Shown: positions 44,827 through 53,772, counted from the stretch's first letter. The stretch is DNA of 64,000 bases from Aureisphaera galaxeae (GCF_028561275.1 NZ_JAQQTF010000006.1:124001-188000), one strand, 5' to 3'. Numbers and translations: made by a program. Notes: generated by a model not told the origin, from the sequence alone.

Positions 44827-45699
44827 CTACACATTGGATTGCTCCTCCAAATATTTATGAATGGCACTAAAATCCAATCGCCCCATTCCCGCTCGTTTGG
44901 CCTCGGCAAATTGTTCTTTGGCCGTATTGGCCATATAAAGAGGCTGATCATGCTCATACCCCGTTAAGGTTGCCAAGTGCAAATCCTTGTGCATCCATTC
45001 CAAAGGAAACTGAACCTCATAATTATCCTCCTTTATGTTTGGGGCTTTAAATTGAAGAAAGGGTGCCGAAACAACCAAGTTGGGGAGTACATTCAACAAA
45101 AACTCTCTGGAAATCCCCATCTTTTGCCCTAGTACGGTTGTTTCGGAAAATATCAACATACTCTGAGCCAACATGGCATTTACTAGCATTTTGAAACTCG
45201 CTCCCTTGCCAGTCTCCCCAATGCGCATGGTCTTCTTTCCCATCATATCCAAAAAGGGCATGAGGACATTCACATGACTTTCAGAACCTCCCACAAAGAA
45301 CACCAATTCCCCTGCTCTTGCCTGTGGTTTCGATCCTGCAACTGGAGCATCTAAAAAGTGAACATGATGCTTCTTGGCTTCTTGGGCAGCCTCTAAACTA
45401 AAGGACGGATTTACAGTAGAACAATCGGCCCAAAAGGCATTCTTCTTCATGGCCGAAAGTGCATTTCCTTCTCCAAAAAACACCTCGGCTACAGCTTCGG
45501 GAGTTGAAAGCATACTGAAAACAATATCGGCATCCGCTACTGCTTCTTGTGGTGTTTTTGCCACCTTAGTTCCTTTGGAAACAAAGGCTTCGGTAGCTGC
45601 TACGGATCTATTGTAAACGGTCAAGTCTACTTTATTCTCTATTAAATGATCTACCATTCGGCTTCCCATAATACCCAATCCTAAAAACGCGACTTTCAT
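44827..45699 (-). CDS. NAD(P)-dependent beta-hydroxyacid dehydrogenase
   Basis: The 290-residue protein has an N-terminal Rossmann fold (FLGLGIMGSRMVDHLIEN; VYNRS points to an NADP or NAD site) and the family motif DAPVAGSKPQARAG, with catalytic Lys in GETGKGASFKMLVNAML. The family includes 3-hydroxyisobutyrate, tartronate-semialdehyde and glyoxylate/succinic-semialdehyde reductases. The substrate is uncertain. It overlaps the upstream DoxX gene by 4 bases, so the two form an operon. Confidence 0.88.
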   Translation of the reverse strand: MKVAFLGLGIMGSRMVDHLIENKVDLTVYNRSVAATEAFVSKGTKVAKTPQEAVADADIVFSMLSTPEAVAEVFFGEGNALSAMKKNAFWADCSTVNPSFSLEAAQEAKKHHVHFLDAPVAGSKPQARAGELVFFVGGSESHVNVLMPFLDMMGKKTMRIGETGKGASFKMLVNAMLAQSMLIFSETTVLGQKMGISREFLLNVLPNLVVSAPFLQFKAPNIKEDNYEVQFPLEWMHKDLHLATLTGYEHDQPLYMANTAKEQFAEAKRAGMGRLDFSAIHKYLEEQSNV

Positions 45700-46085
45700 T
45701 TTACTTGTGGTTTTGTAATTAATAATTTCAATTCGTCCTTAAAACCCCATAAAAGTACAAGCATAAGTACAAAGGTGATAAGCCAAATTCCATTCCCTGG
45801 CATGTCATGGGCCAAATGAAAAAGAACAATGCTTGCTGTTACAGGAAGACAAATAAGCGCTCCCAAAAAGGAGGTTCGTGGAATCATAAGCAACACGGCA
45901 CCTATAATTTCTGTAGCTCCTACAAATTTTGCCAAAAATGTAGAAAACATCGCTCCTAAAAACAATTGAGCGGTCTCACCCTCGGGTGGTGCTACATTGG
46001 CAAATAGTAGAAATTTATTCAATCCGAAAATAAAGAAGTGTAATGCAAAGATTCCTTTTGCAATGGTGAAAACAATTCGATTCAT
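45696..46085 (-). CDS. DoxX family membrane protein
   Basis: The 129-residue protein has four hydrophobic segments with the DoxX pattern FIFGLNKFLLF, KFVGATEIIGAVLLM and LICLPVTASIVLFHL. DoxX proteins are small membrane proteins often linked to redox or thiol metabolism. It overlaps the 3-hydroxyisobutyrate-dehydrogenase-like gene start by 4 bases and lies 72 bases downstream of the Crp/Fnr gene, on the same strand. Confidence 0.8.
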   Translation of the reverse strand: MNRIVFTIAKGIFALHFFIFGLNKFLLFANVAPPEGETAQLFLGAMFSTFLAKFVGATEIIGAVLLMIPRTSFLGALICLPVTASIVLFHLAHDMPGNGIWLITFVLMLVLLWGFKDELKLLITKPQVK

Positions 46086-46157
46086 GATGATTCATTTTTA
46101 ATTCCATTGCAAATTTGGGGTACAGGGTGCCACTAAAAAATGAACTAGTTCAAGAAA

Positions 46158-46745
46158 TCAATCAGACTTTAATGCCATTCGCTTTCGCACCTTACTCAGA
46201 AACTCGGCGCTCATCCCCAAATACGAGGCCAATGCATATTGAGGAACGCGCTGAACTATTTCTGGATACATCGTATTAAACATACGGAAACGATCTTCGG
46301 CAGTGTGCTCAAGATTGGAAAGTACCCTTCTTTGTGCATAGGCAAACGCCTTCTGGGCAACAACCCTGAAATAGCGCTCGAATTTAGGATTCCTCCTGCA
46401 AAGGGCTTCTACCTTATGATATTCTATTTGCTGAACCACCGTAGGTTCCAGTGCCTCTACATATAACATAGCCGGAGTTTGACTTATATAGCTATTGAAA
46501 TCGCTAATAAACCAATCCTCGATTGCGAATTGAATGGTGTGCTCCTGCCCCTCTGGATCCATAAAATAGGAACGCAATGCTCCCTTAAATACATAGGTCT
46601 GATGGTGGCAAACTTGTCCAGGTTGTACCACAAACTCCTTTCTACTTATTTGTTTTTGTTCCAGAATAACAATGAAATCTTGCTCATCTTCAGGAGTAAG
46701 GGAAACATATCTTTTAATGTTATTGAGAATGGGATTGGGATTCAA
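46158..46745 (-). CDS. Crp/Fnr-family transcriptional regulator
   Basis: The 195-residue protein has a cyclic-nucleotide-binding fold (EFVVQPGQVCHHQTYVFKGA, ALRSYFMDPEGQEHTIQFA, about residues 20-120) and a C-terminal helix-turn-helix (VPQYALASYLGMSAEFLSKVRKR). No Fe-S cysteines as in Fnr are seen in the N-terminus, so it is not an oxygen sensor of that type. It precedes the DoxX/dehydrogenase operon, its likely target, and may be preceded by a long structured leader (see 46837-46935). Confidence 0.85.
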   Translation of the reverse strand: MNPNPILNNIKRYVSLTPEDEQDFIVILEQKQISRKEFVVQPGQVCHHQTYVFKGALRSYFMDPEGQEHTIQFAIEDWFISDFNSYISQTPAMLYVEALEPTVVQQIEYHKVEALCRRNPKFERYFRVVAQKAFAYAQRRVLSNLEHTAEDRFRMFNTMYPEIVQRVPQYALASYLGMSAEFLSKVRKRMALKSD

Positions 46746-46836
46746 TGTAGTCTCTGTTTAGGTAAAAAGTAAAGTTACGAAATGGCCTTCAAAATTTACC
46801 AGTTCTGTGTAGTAGTACAGAAATTATAATTTTTTT

Positions 46837-46935
46837 GGCTTGGGACGGTGGCAAATTCCAGACAAGACTCTCCCCCAAGCACTCTCCAGAATTTCTCCCC
46901 TGCCACCGTAACGAGTTACCCAAGCCATGGGTAAC
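46837..46935 (-). ncRNA. Structured inverted-repeat element in the crp/sdaA intergenic region
   Basis: Closing stem: ggcttggg (46837-46844) with cccaagcc (46919-46926). Inner stem: acggtggca (46845-46853) with tgccaccgt (46901-46909). A third pairing: aaattc (46853-46858) with gaattt (46889-46894). A small palindrome gtaacgagttac (46908-46919) and an alternative hairpin gttaccc (46915-46921) with gggtaac (46929-46935) compete with the closing stem. This is compatible with a structured RNA on the minus strand, in the leader of the Crp/Fnr gene, but a dead mobile element or a repeat is not excluded. No known riboswitch class fits by eye. Confidence 0.4.
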
Positions 46936-46985
46936 CATAAAACGAATTTGATTTATTCTATGGGTTCCCCCCCTAAAACTCGATC

Positions 46986-46993
46986 CAAATATA
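46986..46993 (-). promoter_or_regulatory. -7 box on the minus strand facing the structured element
   Basis: On the minus strand TAtaTTTG matches the -7 consensus exactly. Transcription from here would start near 46980 and run through 46935-46837 into the Crp/Fnr gene. The first palindrome at 46991 overlaps it. No TTG is at the -33 distance. Confidence 0.4.
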
Positions 46994-47029
46994 TGGAAAT
47001 ATTCCATATTATACTTGGAAATATTCCAA
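46991..47029. promoter_or_regulatory. Tandem palindromic operators before sdaA
   Basis: Two copies of TGGAAATATTCCA (46994-47006 and 47016-47028). The first has arms atatggaa/ttccatat (46991-46998, 47002-47009), the second ttggaa/ttccaa (47015-47020, 47024-47029), both with the spacer ata. The centres are 22 bp apart, about two helical turns, so two dimers could bind on the same face of the DNA. They lie between the divergent crp and sdaA genes. Confidence 0.6.
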
Positions 47030-47062
47030 AATATTTTTCAACGAAAAGTAGGAAAGAACAGT

Positions 47063-47070
47063 TACATTTG
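47063..47070 (+). promoter_or_regulatory. -7 box of sdaA
   Basis: TAcaTTTG is a perfect Bacteroidota -7 box, 18 bases before the ATG at 47089. The two palindromes end 33 bases upstream, in a position suited to an activator. Confidence 0.5.
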
Positions 47071-47088
47071 CTTTGCTAAAACCGACCC

Positions 47089-48513
47089 ATGGAAAGCATC
47101 AGTGTTTTCGATATGCTTAGTATTGGTGTGGGGCCTTCCAGCTCCCATACCCTTGGCCCTTGGCGCGCTGCTTTGCGCTGGATAGACCATTTAAAAAGAA
47201 ATGATAAGTTTGATAAAGTAACTTCTATTAAGGTAGATCTGTACGGTTCCTTATCGCTTACGGGAAAGGGACATGCTACAGATATTGCCGTGGTTATGGG
47301 GTTATGCGGGTATGATCCCGTTACTTTTCCTACGGAAAAAATCCAAGAGACCATTCAGGCCATCGAAAAAACCGGGAAGCTAGATTTCGACAGCTCTTCT
47401 GCGCTTCCATTTTCGATTTCTGAACACGTTCAATTCCATAGAAAGTTTCTGCCTTTCCACCCCAATGGAATGACTTTTACTGCAGTGCTTTCCGATGGAA
47501 ACATGGAAGAGCGTACCTATTATTCCATAGGCGGTGGTTTTGTTGTTCAGGAAGAACGACGCATTGCCAAAGAACAGCAGGAGAAATTCTCAGCATTTCC
47601 GTTTCCCATTCAAACGGGAGAAGAATTACTAGGGCATTGCGCTTCTCAAGGGAAATCGATTAGCGAAATTGTCCTGGAAAATGAAAAGGCTTTACGCTCG
47701 GAGGAAGAGGTAAATAAAAAATTGAAGGCCGTATGGGATGTCATGCTAGATTCCATGTATACCGGCTGCCACACTGAAGGGACATTACCCGGCGGATTAA
47801 ATGTACGTCGTAGGGCTTACGACTCGCACCAAAGCTTGAAAGGATCCACTACCTATACTAATAAATATGAATGGATTGAAGCCATTCGCGATACCGAAGT
47901 AAAATTCAGGCAAATCCTTAAATGGGTTACTTGCTTTGCCTTGGCGGTGAACGAAGTAAATGCTTCTTTGGGAAGGGTCGTTACTGCACCTACCAATGGA
48001 AGTGCGGGCGTTATTCCGGCCGTTTTAATGTATTATTTGGTTATCGAAAACCATGATGGTAACTTCGAGGATATCCGGAAATTCCTTTTAGTGGCAGGTG
48101 AAATAGGCAGTTTGTTTAAAAAAGGAGCCACTATTTCTGCCGCTATGGGTGGTTGCCAGGCCGAAATTGGTGTATCCTCTGCCATGGCAGCGGGGGCCCT
48201 TACCGAACTGATGGGCGGAAGCCCCGATCAAGTACTCATGGCAGCCGAAATCGCCATGGAACATCATTTAGGGTTGACCTGCGATCCTATAGCTGGACTG
48301 GTTCAAGTGCCCTGTATAGAGCGAAACGCCATGGGTGCCATAAAAGCCATCAATGCCTGCGAAATGGCCTTGGATGGCAATCCGTCGCAAGCCAAGGTGA
48401 CTTTGGATAAAGTCATCGCCACTATGTGGCAGACAGCCCAAGATATGGGGGCCAAATACAAGGAGACCAGTGAAGGAGGTCTTGCTGTGCAAGTGAACAT
48501 TAGCGACTGTTAA
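47089..48513 (+). CDS. sdaA: L-serine ammonia-lyase, iron-sulfur dependent
   Basis: The 474-residue enzyme deaminates L-serine to pyruvate with a 4Fe-4S cluster. It starts [20 protein letters not shown], the conserved SDH_beta N-terminus, and contains [18 protein letters not shown] and the cluster cysteines in [37 protein letters not shown]. Alpha and beta domains are fused, as in E. coli SdaA (about 454 residues). Cytoplasmic, serine catabolism. Tandem palindromes and a -7 box stand upstream. Confidence 0.94.
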   Translation: MESISVFDMLSIGVGPSSSHTLGPWRAALRWIDHLKRNDKFDKVTSIKVDLYGSLSLTGKGHATDIAVVMGLCGYDPVTFPTEKIQETIQAIEKTGKLDFDSSSALPFSISEHVQFHRKFLPFHPNGMTFTAVLSDGNMEERTYYSIGGGFVVQEERRIAKEQQEKFSAFPFPIQTGEELLGHCASQGKSISEIVLENEKALRSEEEVNKKLKAVWDVMLDSMYTGCHTEGTLPGGLNVRRRAYDSHQSLKGSTTYTNKYEWIEAIRDTEVKFRQILKWVTCFALAVNEVNASLGRVVTAPTNGSAGVIPAVLMYYLVIENHDGNFEDIRKFLLVAGEIGSLFKKGATISAAMGGCQAEIGVSSAMAAGALTELMGGSPDQVLMAAEIAMEHHLGLTCDPIAGLVQVPCIERNAMGAIKAINACEMALDGNPSQAKVTLDKVIATMWQTAQDMGAKYKETSEGGLAVQVNISDC

Positions 48514-48732
48514 AGTTTCCCAACTACATAATTTTTAGCACAATAGGTCCGTTATCCCCAAGATTGCGCTTACGTCACCATCTCGTAAATAAAACATCAA
48601 TTAATCATTGTTAAAGGTGTAGGAAAAGTTTTCCAAGTAGAAATTTTAACACTTTTTGTCGTGCTTATTTGCGTTTTATCGTTTTTATTTGCTTTTAGTC
48701 GAAATCCCCAATCTAAAAATAGAGCTAACATT

Positions 48733-49242
48733 ATGATGAAGGTATCCCCACTTCTTATCAGCCTGCTGCTTACACTGCCCCTTCTTTCGCAGAATGTACA
48801 AATAGACGGAAGGCTTCAACCCCTACTCAATGATTTCTTTACACAATGCAATCAATACCAGATTGAATATCACGACAAGCTATTTCAATTGGAAAGTATT
48901 GATGTGGTAAATACGCTTACGGTATCTGAAGATGGTTCTACCTTGGGAATGCTACGCAGGGATGAAAACGGAAAAGTGGTTGCTATCGACATCAGTTGGA
49001 TGGCACAATTGGATCCGGAGATTTTAAAAATCGTTGCTTTTCATGAATTCGCCCATTACTTTCTTGAGTACAGTGAGCATGTATGCGACGATTGCGGACA
49101 CATCATGTCCAAAGTAAATTCCAGTTATTTTGATATTGCCCGGGAATGGGAACAGCACCTCAAAGTGTTATTCGAAGGTTCACCCGCCTATGCCCGACGT
49201 TTCGGGAAGGCCTTTTCCTTTGATGGTACGCACCAACCTTAA
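48733..49242 (+). CDS. Secreted HEXXH protein, putative metalloprotease
   Basis: From ATG 48733 the product has 169 residues with a signal peptide (MMKVSPLLISLLLTLPLLSQ). It contains HEFAH at residues 104-108, followed by YFLEYSEHVCDDCGHIMS with two more His, a CxxC pair and a Met. The spacing is not the metzincin HEXXHxxGxxH, because the third His is two residues further on, and I know no family that matches. It may be a small zinc peptidase. The open frame extends to 48661 but the earlier part is not signal-like. Confidence 0.55.
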   Translation: MMKVSPLLISLLLTLPLLSQNVQIDGRLQPLLNDFFTQCNQYQIEYHDKLFQLESIDVVNTLTVSEDGSTLGMLRRDENGKVVAIDISWMAQLDPEILKIVAFHEFAHYFLEYSEHVCDDCGHIMSKVNSSYFDIAREWEQHLKVLFEGSPAYARRFGKAFSFDGTHQP

Positions 49243-49703
49243 CCCTTATTACAGGAAGATCGGCGTCTTGAATCGATAAGATGGATAATCTTCCATCCGT
49301 CCTCCATTTTGGCCAAGGTAAATGCATTGGCTCCGCAATGACTAAAGGTATCATTAACCCAAAACTCGTAAGGGGTCCATACATGGGCCAAGTTTCCGTC
49401 TATGGATACTTTATAATCCAAAAGACGCTCGTCCCATTTTTGTTCGGCTGGTCTATTGGCGATAGAGGTTAAAAGTCGATCCAAAGGTCCGGTGGAAAGA
49501 TGCGGAGTTCCTTCCTTATCCGTAAAGGCTGTTTGCAGCTTTACATCCTTTGCTAAGGTTCCTCTCATCATAAGGGTATCCCCTTTATGAAAACCTTCGA
49601 AAAAGGTATCGATCAATTGTTTTGCTTCGGCCTCGGAGAAATCATTCTGCGCTGTACCGAAAAATGAAAAACTAAGACATAAAATAAAGAGTATCCGCTT
49701 CAT
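49239..49703 (-). CDS. Secreted NTF2-like (SnoaL/DUF4440-type) protein
   Basis: From ATG 49703 the 154-residue product has a signal peptide (KRILFILCLSFSFFGTAQ) and an NTF2-like fold with AEAKQLIDTFFEGFHKGD, VSIDGNLAHVWTPYEFWVND and GWKIIHLIDSRR. Proteins like this have a cone-shaped pocket and diverse roles. It converges on the HEXXH gene with a 4-base overlap. An earlier ATG at 49730 is less likely. Confidence 0.75.
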   Translation of the reverse strand: MKRILFILCLSFSFFGTAQNDFSEAEAKQLIDTFFEGFHKGDTLMMRGTLAKDVKLQTAFTDKEGTPHLSTGPLDRLLTSIANRPAEQKWDERLLDYKVSIDGNLAHVWTPYEFWVNDTFSHCGANAFTLAKMEDGWKIIHLIDSRRRSSCNKG

Positions 49704-49763
49704 AGGTTGTATTGTAATGATTGCTTCCAAAATTAGTACTTTTACACCACAATTTGTTACACT

Positions 49764-50582
49764 ATGTCTATAGCTAAAAAAGAATACAAGCGAATTACTA
49801 CCAAGACCCTAGTCGATATGAAACAAAATGGGGAGAAAATCTCCATGTTAACGGCCTACGATTATACCATGGCCAAAATTGTGGATGGTGCCGGAATTGA
49901 TGTGATCCTTGTAGGTGATTCTGCCTCCAATGTCATGGCAGGACACGAGACCACCCTACCCATAACACTAGACCAAATGATTTATCACGCTTCTTCGGTT
50001 ATAAGGGGTATAGAGCGTAGTTTGGTAGTGGTAGATATTCCTTTCGGAAGTTACCAAAGTGATCCTAAAGAGGCCTTGCGATCTGCTATCCGTATCATGA
50101 AGGAAAGTGGTGCCCACGCTGTAAAAGTGGAAGGTGGAAAGGAAATTAAGGAAAGTGTAAAACGAATTCTGAATGCGGGAATCCCCGTCATGGGACACCT
50201 TGGGCTTACCCCCCAATCCATCTACAAGTTCGGAACCTATACCGTACGTGCCAAAGAGGAGGAGGAAGCAGAGAAATTACGACAGGATGCCCTACTCTTG
50301 GAGAAATGTGGATGTTTCGCCATTGTGTTGGAAAAAGTACCCGCCAAATTGGCCGAGGAAGTAGCTAAGAGCTTAACCATCCCTATCATTGGAATTGGTG
50401 CCGGTGGTGGTGTCGATGGGCAAGTATTGGTAACCCATGATATGTTAGGAATGACACATGAGTTCAATCCTAGATTCTTACGTAGGTATTTGGATTTATA
50501 TTCTGAAATGACCCATGCGTTTTCGCAATATATTGACGACGTAAAGCGTGGAGATTTCCCGAACGAAAAGGAGCAATACTAG
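49764..50582 (+). CDS. panB: 3-methyl-2-oxobutanoate hydroxymethyltransferase
   Basis: The 272-residue enzyme makes ketopantoate from alpha-ketoisovalerate in pantothenate synthesis. Family marks: [57 protein letters not shown] and [19 protein letters not shown]. Cytoplasmic. The next gene, an RluA-type synthase, starts 24 bases later and may be cotranscribed. Confidence 0.96.
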   Translation: MSIAKKEYKRITTKTLVDMKQNGEKISMLTAYDYTMAKIVDGAGIDVILVGDSASNVMAGHETTLPITLDQMIYHASSVIRGIERSLVVVDIPFGSYQSDPKEALRSAIRIMKESGAHAVKVEGGKEIKESVKRILNAGIPVMGHLGLTPQSIYKFGTYTVRAKEEEEAEKLRQDALLLEKCGCFAIVLEKVPAKLAEEVAKSLTIPIIGIGAGGGVDGQVLVTHDMLGMTHEFNPRFLRRYLDLYSEMTHAFSQYIDDVKRGDFPNEKEQY

Positions 50583-50606
50583 ACAGTCCAGCTAATACCC
50601 TCCCCA

Positions 50607-51293
50607 TTGCACAGCACAAAAGATACACTCCAAGTACTTTATGAGGACAATCACCTTTTGGTGGTGAATAAGCGCCCGGGTGATATCGTTCAAGGGGATA
50701 AAACCGGTGATGTTCCCTTATCTGAAGTTGCCAAGCAATACATAGCCGAAAAGTATCAAAAACCGGGAGCTGTATTTCTAGGGGTTGTTCATCGTTTGGA
50801 CCGCCCTACCAGCGGTATTGTAGTATTTGCTCGTACCAGTAAAGCCCTCTCCCGACTGAACAAGATTTTTTCTGAACGACAAGCCCAAAAGACCTATTGG
50901 GCGGTGGTTAAAGATACACCGGCAAAGCAAGAAGATCGCCTTATTCATTTTCTGAAACGGAATCCGAAACAGAATAAGTCTTATGCACATGACAAGGAGG
51001 TTGCCGATAGTAAGCGTGCCGTACTGAATTATAAAGTACTGAAAACATTGGACCGCTATTATCTTTTGGAAATCGATTTGGAAACCGGAAGACATCATCA
51101 GATAAGATCTCAATTATCGAAGGTGGGTATGCCTATTAGGGGTGACCTCAAATATGGATACTCAAGAAGCAATCCAGATGGAAGTATCCATCTACACGCC
51201 AGAAAATTAGAGTTCATTCATCCGGTAAAGAAAGAACCATTGACTATTACAGCACCGCCACCAAAGGAAGTTATTTGGAATGCCTGCCTCTAA
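50607..51293 (+). CDS. RluA-family pseudouridine synthase
   Basis: The 228-residue protein has the RluA motif HRLDRPTSGIVVFART with the catalytic Asp, and typical flanking LLVVNKRPGDIVQ and LETGRHHQIRSQLS. It isomerises uridine in rRNA or tRNA; the target cannot be told. No S4 domain is present, as in RluA. The start is a TTG (50607), since no in-frame ATG is near; the RBS is not evident. It overlaps the NarL-type gene by 4 bases at its 3' end. Confidence 0.88.
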   Translation: MHSTKDTLQVLYEDNHLLVVNKRPGDIVQGDKTGDVPLSEVAKQYIAEKYQKPGAVFLGVVHRLDRPTSGIVVFARTSKALSRLNKIFSERQAQKTYWAVVKDTPAKQEDRLIHFLKRNPKQNKSYAHDKEVADSKRAVLNYKVLKTLDRYYLLEIDLETGRHHQIRSQLSKVGMPIRGDLKYGYSRSNPDGSIHLHARKLEFIHPVKKEPLTITAPPPKEVIWNACL

Positions 51294-51943
51294 AGCTCGA
51301 TCAAGTGGTTTTTTAAGGCATAAATCACCAGTCCTACCCTATTCTTGATACCCAATTTATTGAACAGTTCTTGGCGATAGCCATCGATCGTCTTTGGGCT
51401 TAGGTGCATGACATCGGCAATTTCCTTATAAGTCATTTCACTACAGGCCAACTGAAGGAAGGTAAGTTCATTTTCACGAAGCTTAACCGTAGGTTCCTTG
51501 GCTCCAGGTTGCAATGCATTCACCATGGTAGAAGTTACCCTTTCTGAATAATAATAGCCCTTTTCCATTACTTCCAGAAGCGCAAATTTCAGGTCGTCTG
51601 GATGAATGTCTTTTAAAAAGTACCCCTTGGCACCACCTCGAATCATTTTCAGAATAATTCCTTCATTATCCTCTACCGACAGCGCCAATACTTTCACTTT
51701 TGGATGATTCTCGGTAAGCCAAGCCACGGTTTCGAAACCGTTCATAACAGGCATATTGATATCGAGAAGGATGAGATCGGGAATGGTGTCATTACCCTTC
51801 AACTCGTTTTGCATTTCCAATCCATGCCGTGCTTTAAAAAGCACCTGAAACTCGGGAAAGGTATTGATTAGCTTTTCTAGCGAACTTGCAAAAAGCAAGT
51901 GATCATCTACAATAGCCAAGGTGTGTTTTTTAGAATTACTCAT
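51290..51943 (-). CDS. NarL/FixJ-family response regulator
   Basis: The 217-residue protein has a receiver (AIVDDHLLFASSLE; phospho-Asp in PDLILLDINMPVMNG) and a LuxR-type HTH (LRENELTFLQLACSEMTYKE, DVMHLSPKTIDGYRQEL). It is the output of the kinase encoded immediately before it (8-base overlap). Regulated genes are likely to include this operon or the divergent patatin gene. Confidence 0.92.
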   Translation of the reverse strand: MSNSKKHTLAIVDDHLLFASSLEKLINTFPEFQVLFKARHGLEMQNELKGNDTIPDLILLDINMPVMNGFETVAWLTENHPKVKVLALSVEDNEGIILKMIRGGAKGYFLKDIHPDDLKFALLEVMEKGYYYSERVTSTMVNALQPGAKEPTVKLRENELTFLQLACSEMTYKEIADVMHLSPKTIDGYRQELFNKLGIKNRVGLVIYALKNHLIEL

Positions 51944-52718
51944 AAATCGGGTATGGATAGGTAAGTTGTAATTGAGTGCCGTCGCCAGGTTGCGAAGAAA
52001 GGTTAAAATCTGCCCCTAATAAAGAAGCCCGGCTCTTCATATTCTGAAGTCCGGAATTTCCGCTTTTTTGTTCGGTATCGAACCCTTCCCCATCGTCCTC
52101 AGCGATGATCTGTAGTTGGTTTTTATGGTAATATAAATGTACAAATAATTTATTTGCCTTGGCGTGCTTAATCACGTTGGAGAAAAACTCCTGAAGAATT
52201 CTAAAAATAATGATTTCGTCTTCCTTCCGAATCACCGTTTCTTCGCCGTCCAGTTTTAGGTCGGCATGCAGGAAGTTAAGTCGGTTAAAACGTTCCAATT
52301 CGGTTTTTACAGATTCTACTAGTCCGTTGTTAAGAACCACTTCGGTATTCAATGTTTTGGACAGCGATCTAACCTCTTCTACTGTGGCTACAATCACGTC
52401 CTTGGTTTCGGACACCTGATCGCGCAAGGTATCGACCGGAGCCGTCATAAGCATGTTCAGCTGCAGATTGGCTACTGAGAGCAGTTGGCCTACGTTGTCA
52501 TGCAATTCCCAAGCAATGTTCTTGAAGGTTTGTTCTTGAATCTCCAATCGCGAACTGGCCAATTCCTGCTGGAATCGCTGTTGCGCTTCGTACTTCTCCA
52601 ACAATAACTTATTCTTTCTTCGTTGGAAGGCCACGAAAAACACAACTACAAAAACCGCCAAGAAAAAGACTACGGCGATGAGGTATATAATTAGGAGTAT
52701 TTCTTCTTTCTGGAGCAT
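51936..52718 (-). CDS. Sensor histidine kinase (NarX/DesK-type)
   Basis: From ATG 52718, 260 residues: one TM helix (IIYLIAVVFFLAVFVVVFF), a dimerisation/phosphoacceptor helix with the His in WELHDNVGQLLSVANLQL, and a HATPase domain (FSNVIKHAKANKLFVHL, DDGEGFDTEQKSGNSGLQNM). There is almost no extracellular sensor domain, so sensing may be by the multi-TM protein encoded just upstream, whose gene overlaps this one by 28 bases. Confidence 0.9.
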   Translation of the reverse strand: MLQKEEILLIIYLIAVVFFLAVFVVVFFVAFQRRKNKLLLEKYEAQQRFQQELASSRLEIQEQTFKNIAWELHDNVGQLLSVANLQLNMLMTAPVDTLRDQVSETKDVIVATVEEVRSLSKTLNTEVVLNNGLVESVKTELERFNRLNFLHADLKLDGEETVIRKEDEIIIFRILQEFFSNVIKHAKANKLFVHLYYHKNQLQIIAEDDGEGFDTEQKSGNSGLQNMKSRASLLGADFNLSSQPGDGTQLQLTYPYPIYE

Positions 52719-53413
52719 ATTAGAAATCCTAGGATAAAACAAGAATACATAAAAATGTTGGCAAATAACACAACATTGACTTGTAATTCAACAAAAAGGT
52801 GATTCCCCGTGCTTGTCCTAAAATAACTTGACAGCATGAAGATGGGGGTGGTACACAATTGAAAGAAAAAGACGCCAACCGCTACATAAAACGATAACAT
52901 CTTCTTCATATTCAGTATGAGATCGCTCCTAAGGATGTTGAAAAAGTACAGGGTAATAGAAAACAATATAAGCAGACAACCGGCCAACTCAGAATAGATA
53001 GAATATGCTTCAAAAAAAGAACCATACATGAGGTGATATACTACGGTTCCCAAAATATAAATTATGGAGGCAATAAAAGTATATTTTACCAACTTCTCCT
53101 TTCGGGTTTTACTCACAAAATAATAGGGAAGAAACAATACGCTTATTGGGGTATAAATATTATACAACCAATTGTTCCTTTCGAAACCTGTATCTTTTAT
53201 AAAAGAAAAGTATTTGTAATCTGAAAAATACCCTATCACCGCATAGGTCCCTAATAGTTCGATTACCAAAGTAAGTATCAGAAACTTAACAAGTAACTTA
53301 GAAGAATAAGATACAGCAGGAGCTTTTTTTAAATAATAAACTCCTGCTGTTACCGCTGCAATTTCCAATATGAGAATTGGAAATGCGTAGATGAAATAAG
53401 CTTTTATATCCAA
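52691..53413 (-). CDS. Multi-TM membrane protein of a sensory operon
   Basis: The 240-residue protein has about seven hydrophobic segments (for example IYAFPILILEIAAVTAGVYY, LLVKFLILTLVIELLGTYAV, LAGCLLILFSITLYFFNIL) and few soluble parts, ending in a basic tail (ICSRKKKYS). Its gene overlaps the kinase gene and lies two bases after the small hypothetical. It probably acts as a membrane sensor or partner of the kinase. I cannot assign a family. Confidence 0.75.
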   Translation of the reverse strand: MDIKAYFIYAFPILILEIAAVTAGVYYLKKAPAVSYSSKLLVKFLILTLVIELLGTYAVIGYFSDYKYFSFIKDTGFERNNWLYNIYTPISVLFLPYYFVSKTRKEKLVKYTFIASIIYILGTVVYHLMYGSFFEAYSIYSELAGCLLILFSITLYFFNILRSDLILNMKKMLSFYVAVGVFFFQLCTTPIFMLSSYFRTSTGNHLFVELQVNVVLFANIFMYSCFILGFLICSRKKKYS

Positions 53414-53415
53414 AT

Positions 53416-53772
53416 CTAGTACGCATTTGGTGGCCAGCCACCTTGTCCTCTGTTTAATGGATCAATATTGTAATTATTATCAGAATCACCTTCATCGCTC
53501 ATCGACGGACACAAAAATACCGTGGACCTATCGGAATCATCATTGTCGTAGGCGGCAAAGTAAATCCGAATCCCTGGTTCTTCAATTTTCTGTTTTTTAG
53601 ACTCTTGGAGCACATAGTCCAAATACTCTTGCAAATCTGCAATATTAAAAGTAACGGCACAAGTATCTTGATGACCTTCTGCCTTTGCGATATCTACTGC
53701 TCTGGTAGACATCCAGTTAGATTGCATGTCCTTTGCATCCTGAACCGAAATACAATTTTCTGGTTTAGACAT
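53416..53772 (-). CDS. Conserved small protein at head of sensory operon
   Basis: The 118-residue soluble protein (no signal) has an acidic composition, a central helix and a strand GIRIYFAAYDNDDSD followed by RSTVFLCPSMSDEG and a Gly/Pro-rich end (GQGGWPPNAY). It is the first gene of a four-gene unit with the multi-TM protein, kinase and regulator (2-base gap). It might be a signal or substrate protein read by the system. Family unknown to me. Confidence 0.7.
   Translation of the reverse strand: MSKPENCISVQDAKDMQSNWMSTRAVDIAKAEGHQDTCAVTFNIADLQEYLDYVLQESKKQKIEEPGIRIYFAAYDNDDSDRSTVFLCPSMSDEGDSDNNYNIDPLNRGQGGWPPNAY

Noticed and set aside
46837-46935. Cobalamin, TPP, SAM, glycine or FMN riboswitch
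   Set aside because: None of the conserved core motifs of these classes could be found on either strand, so no class was assigned.
46789-47007. 72-codon open frame on the minus strand between crp and sdaA
   Set aside because: It runs through both the tandem palindromes and the structured inverted repeat, so its sequence is explained by those elements. I could not support it as a protein gene.
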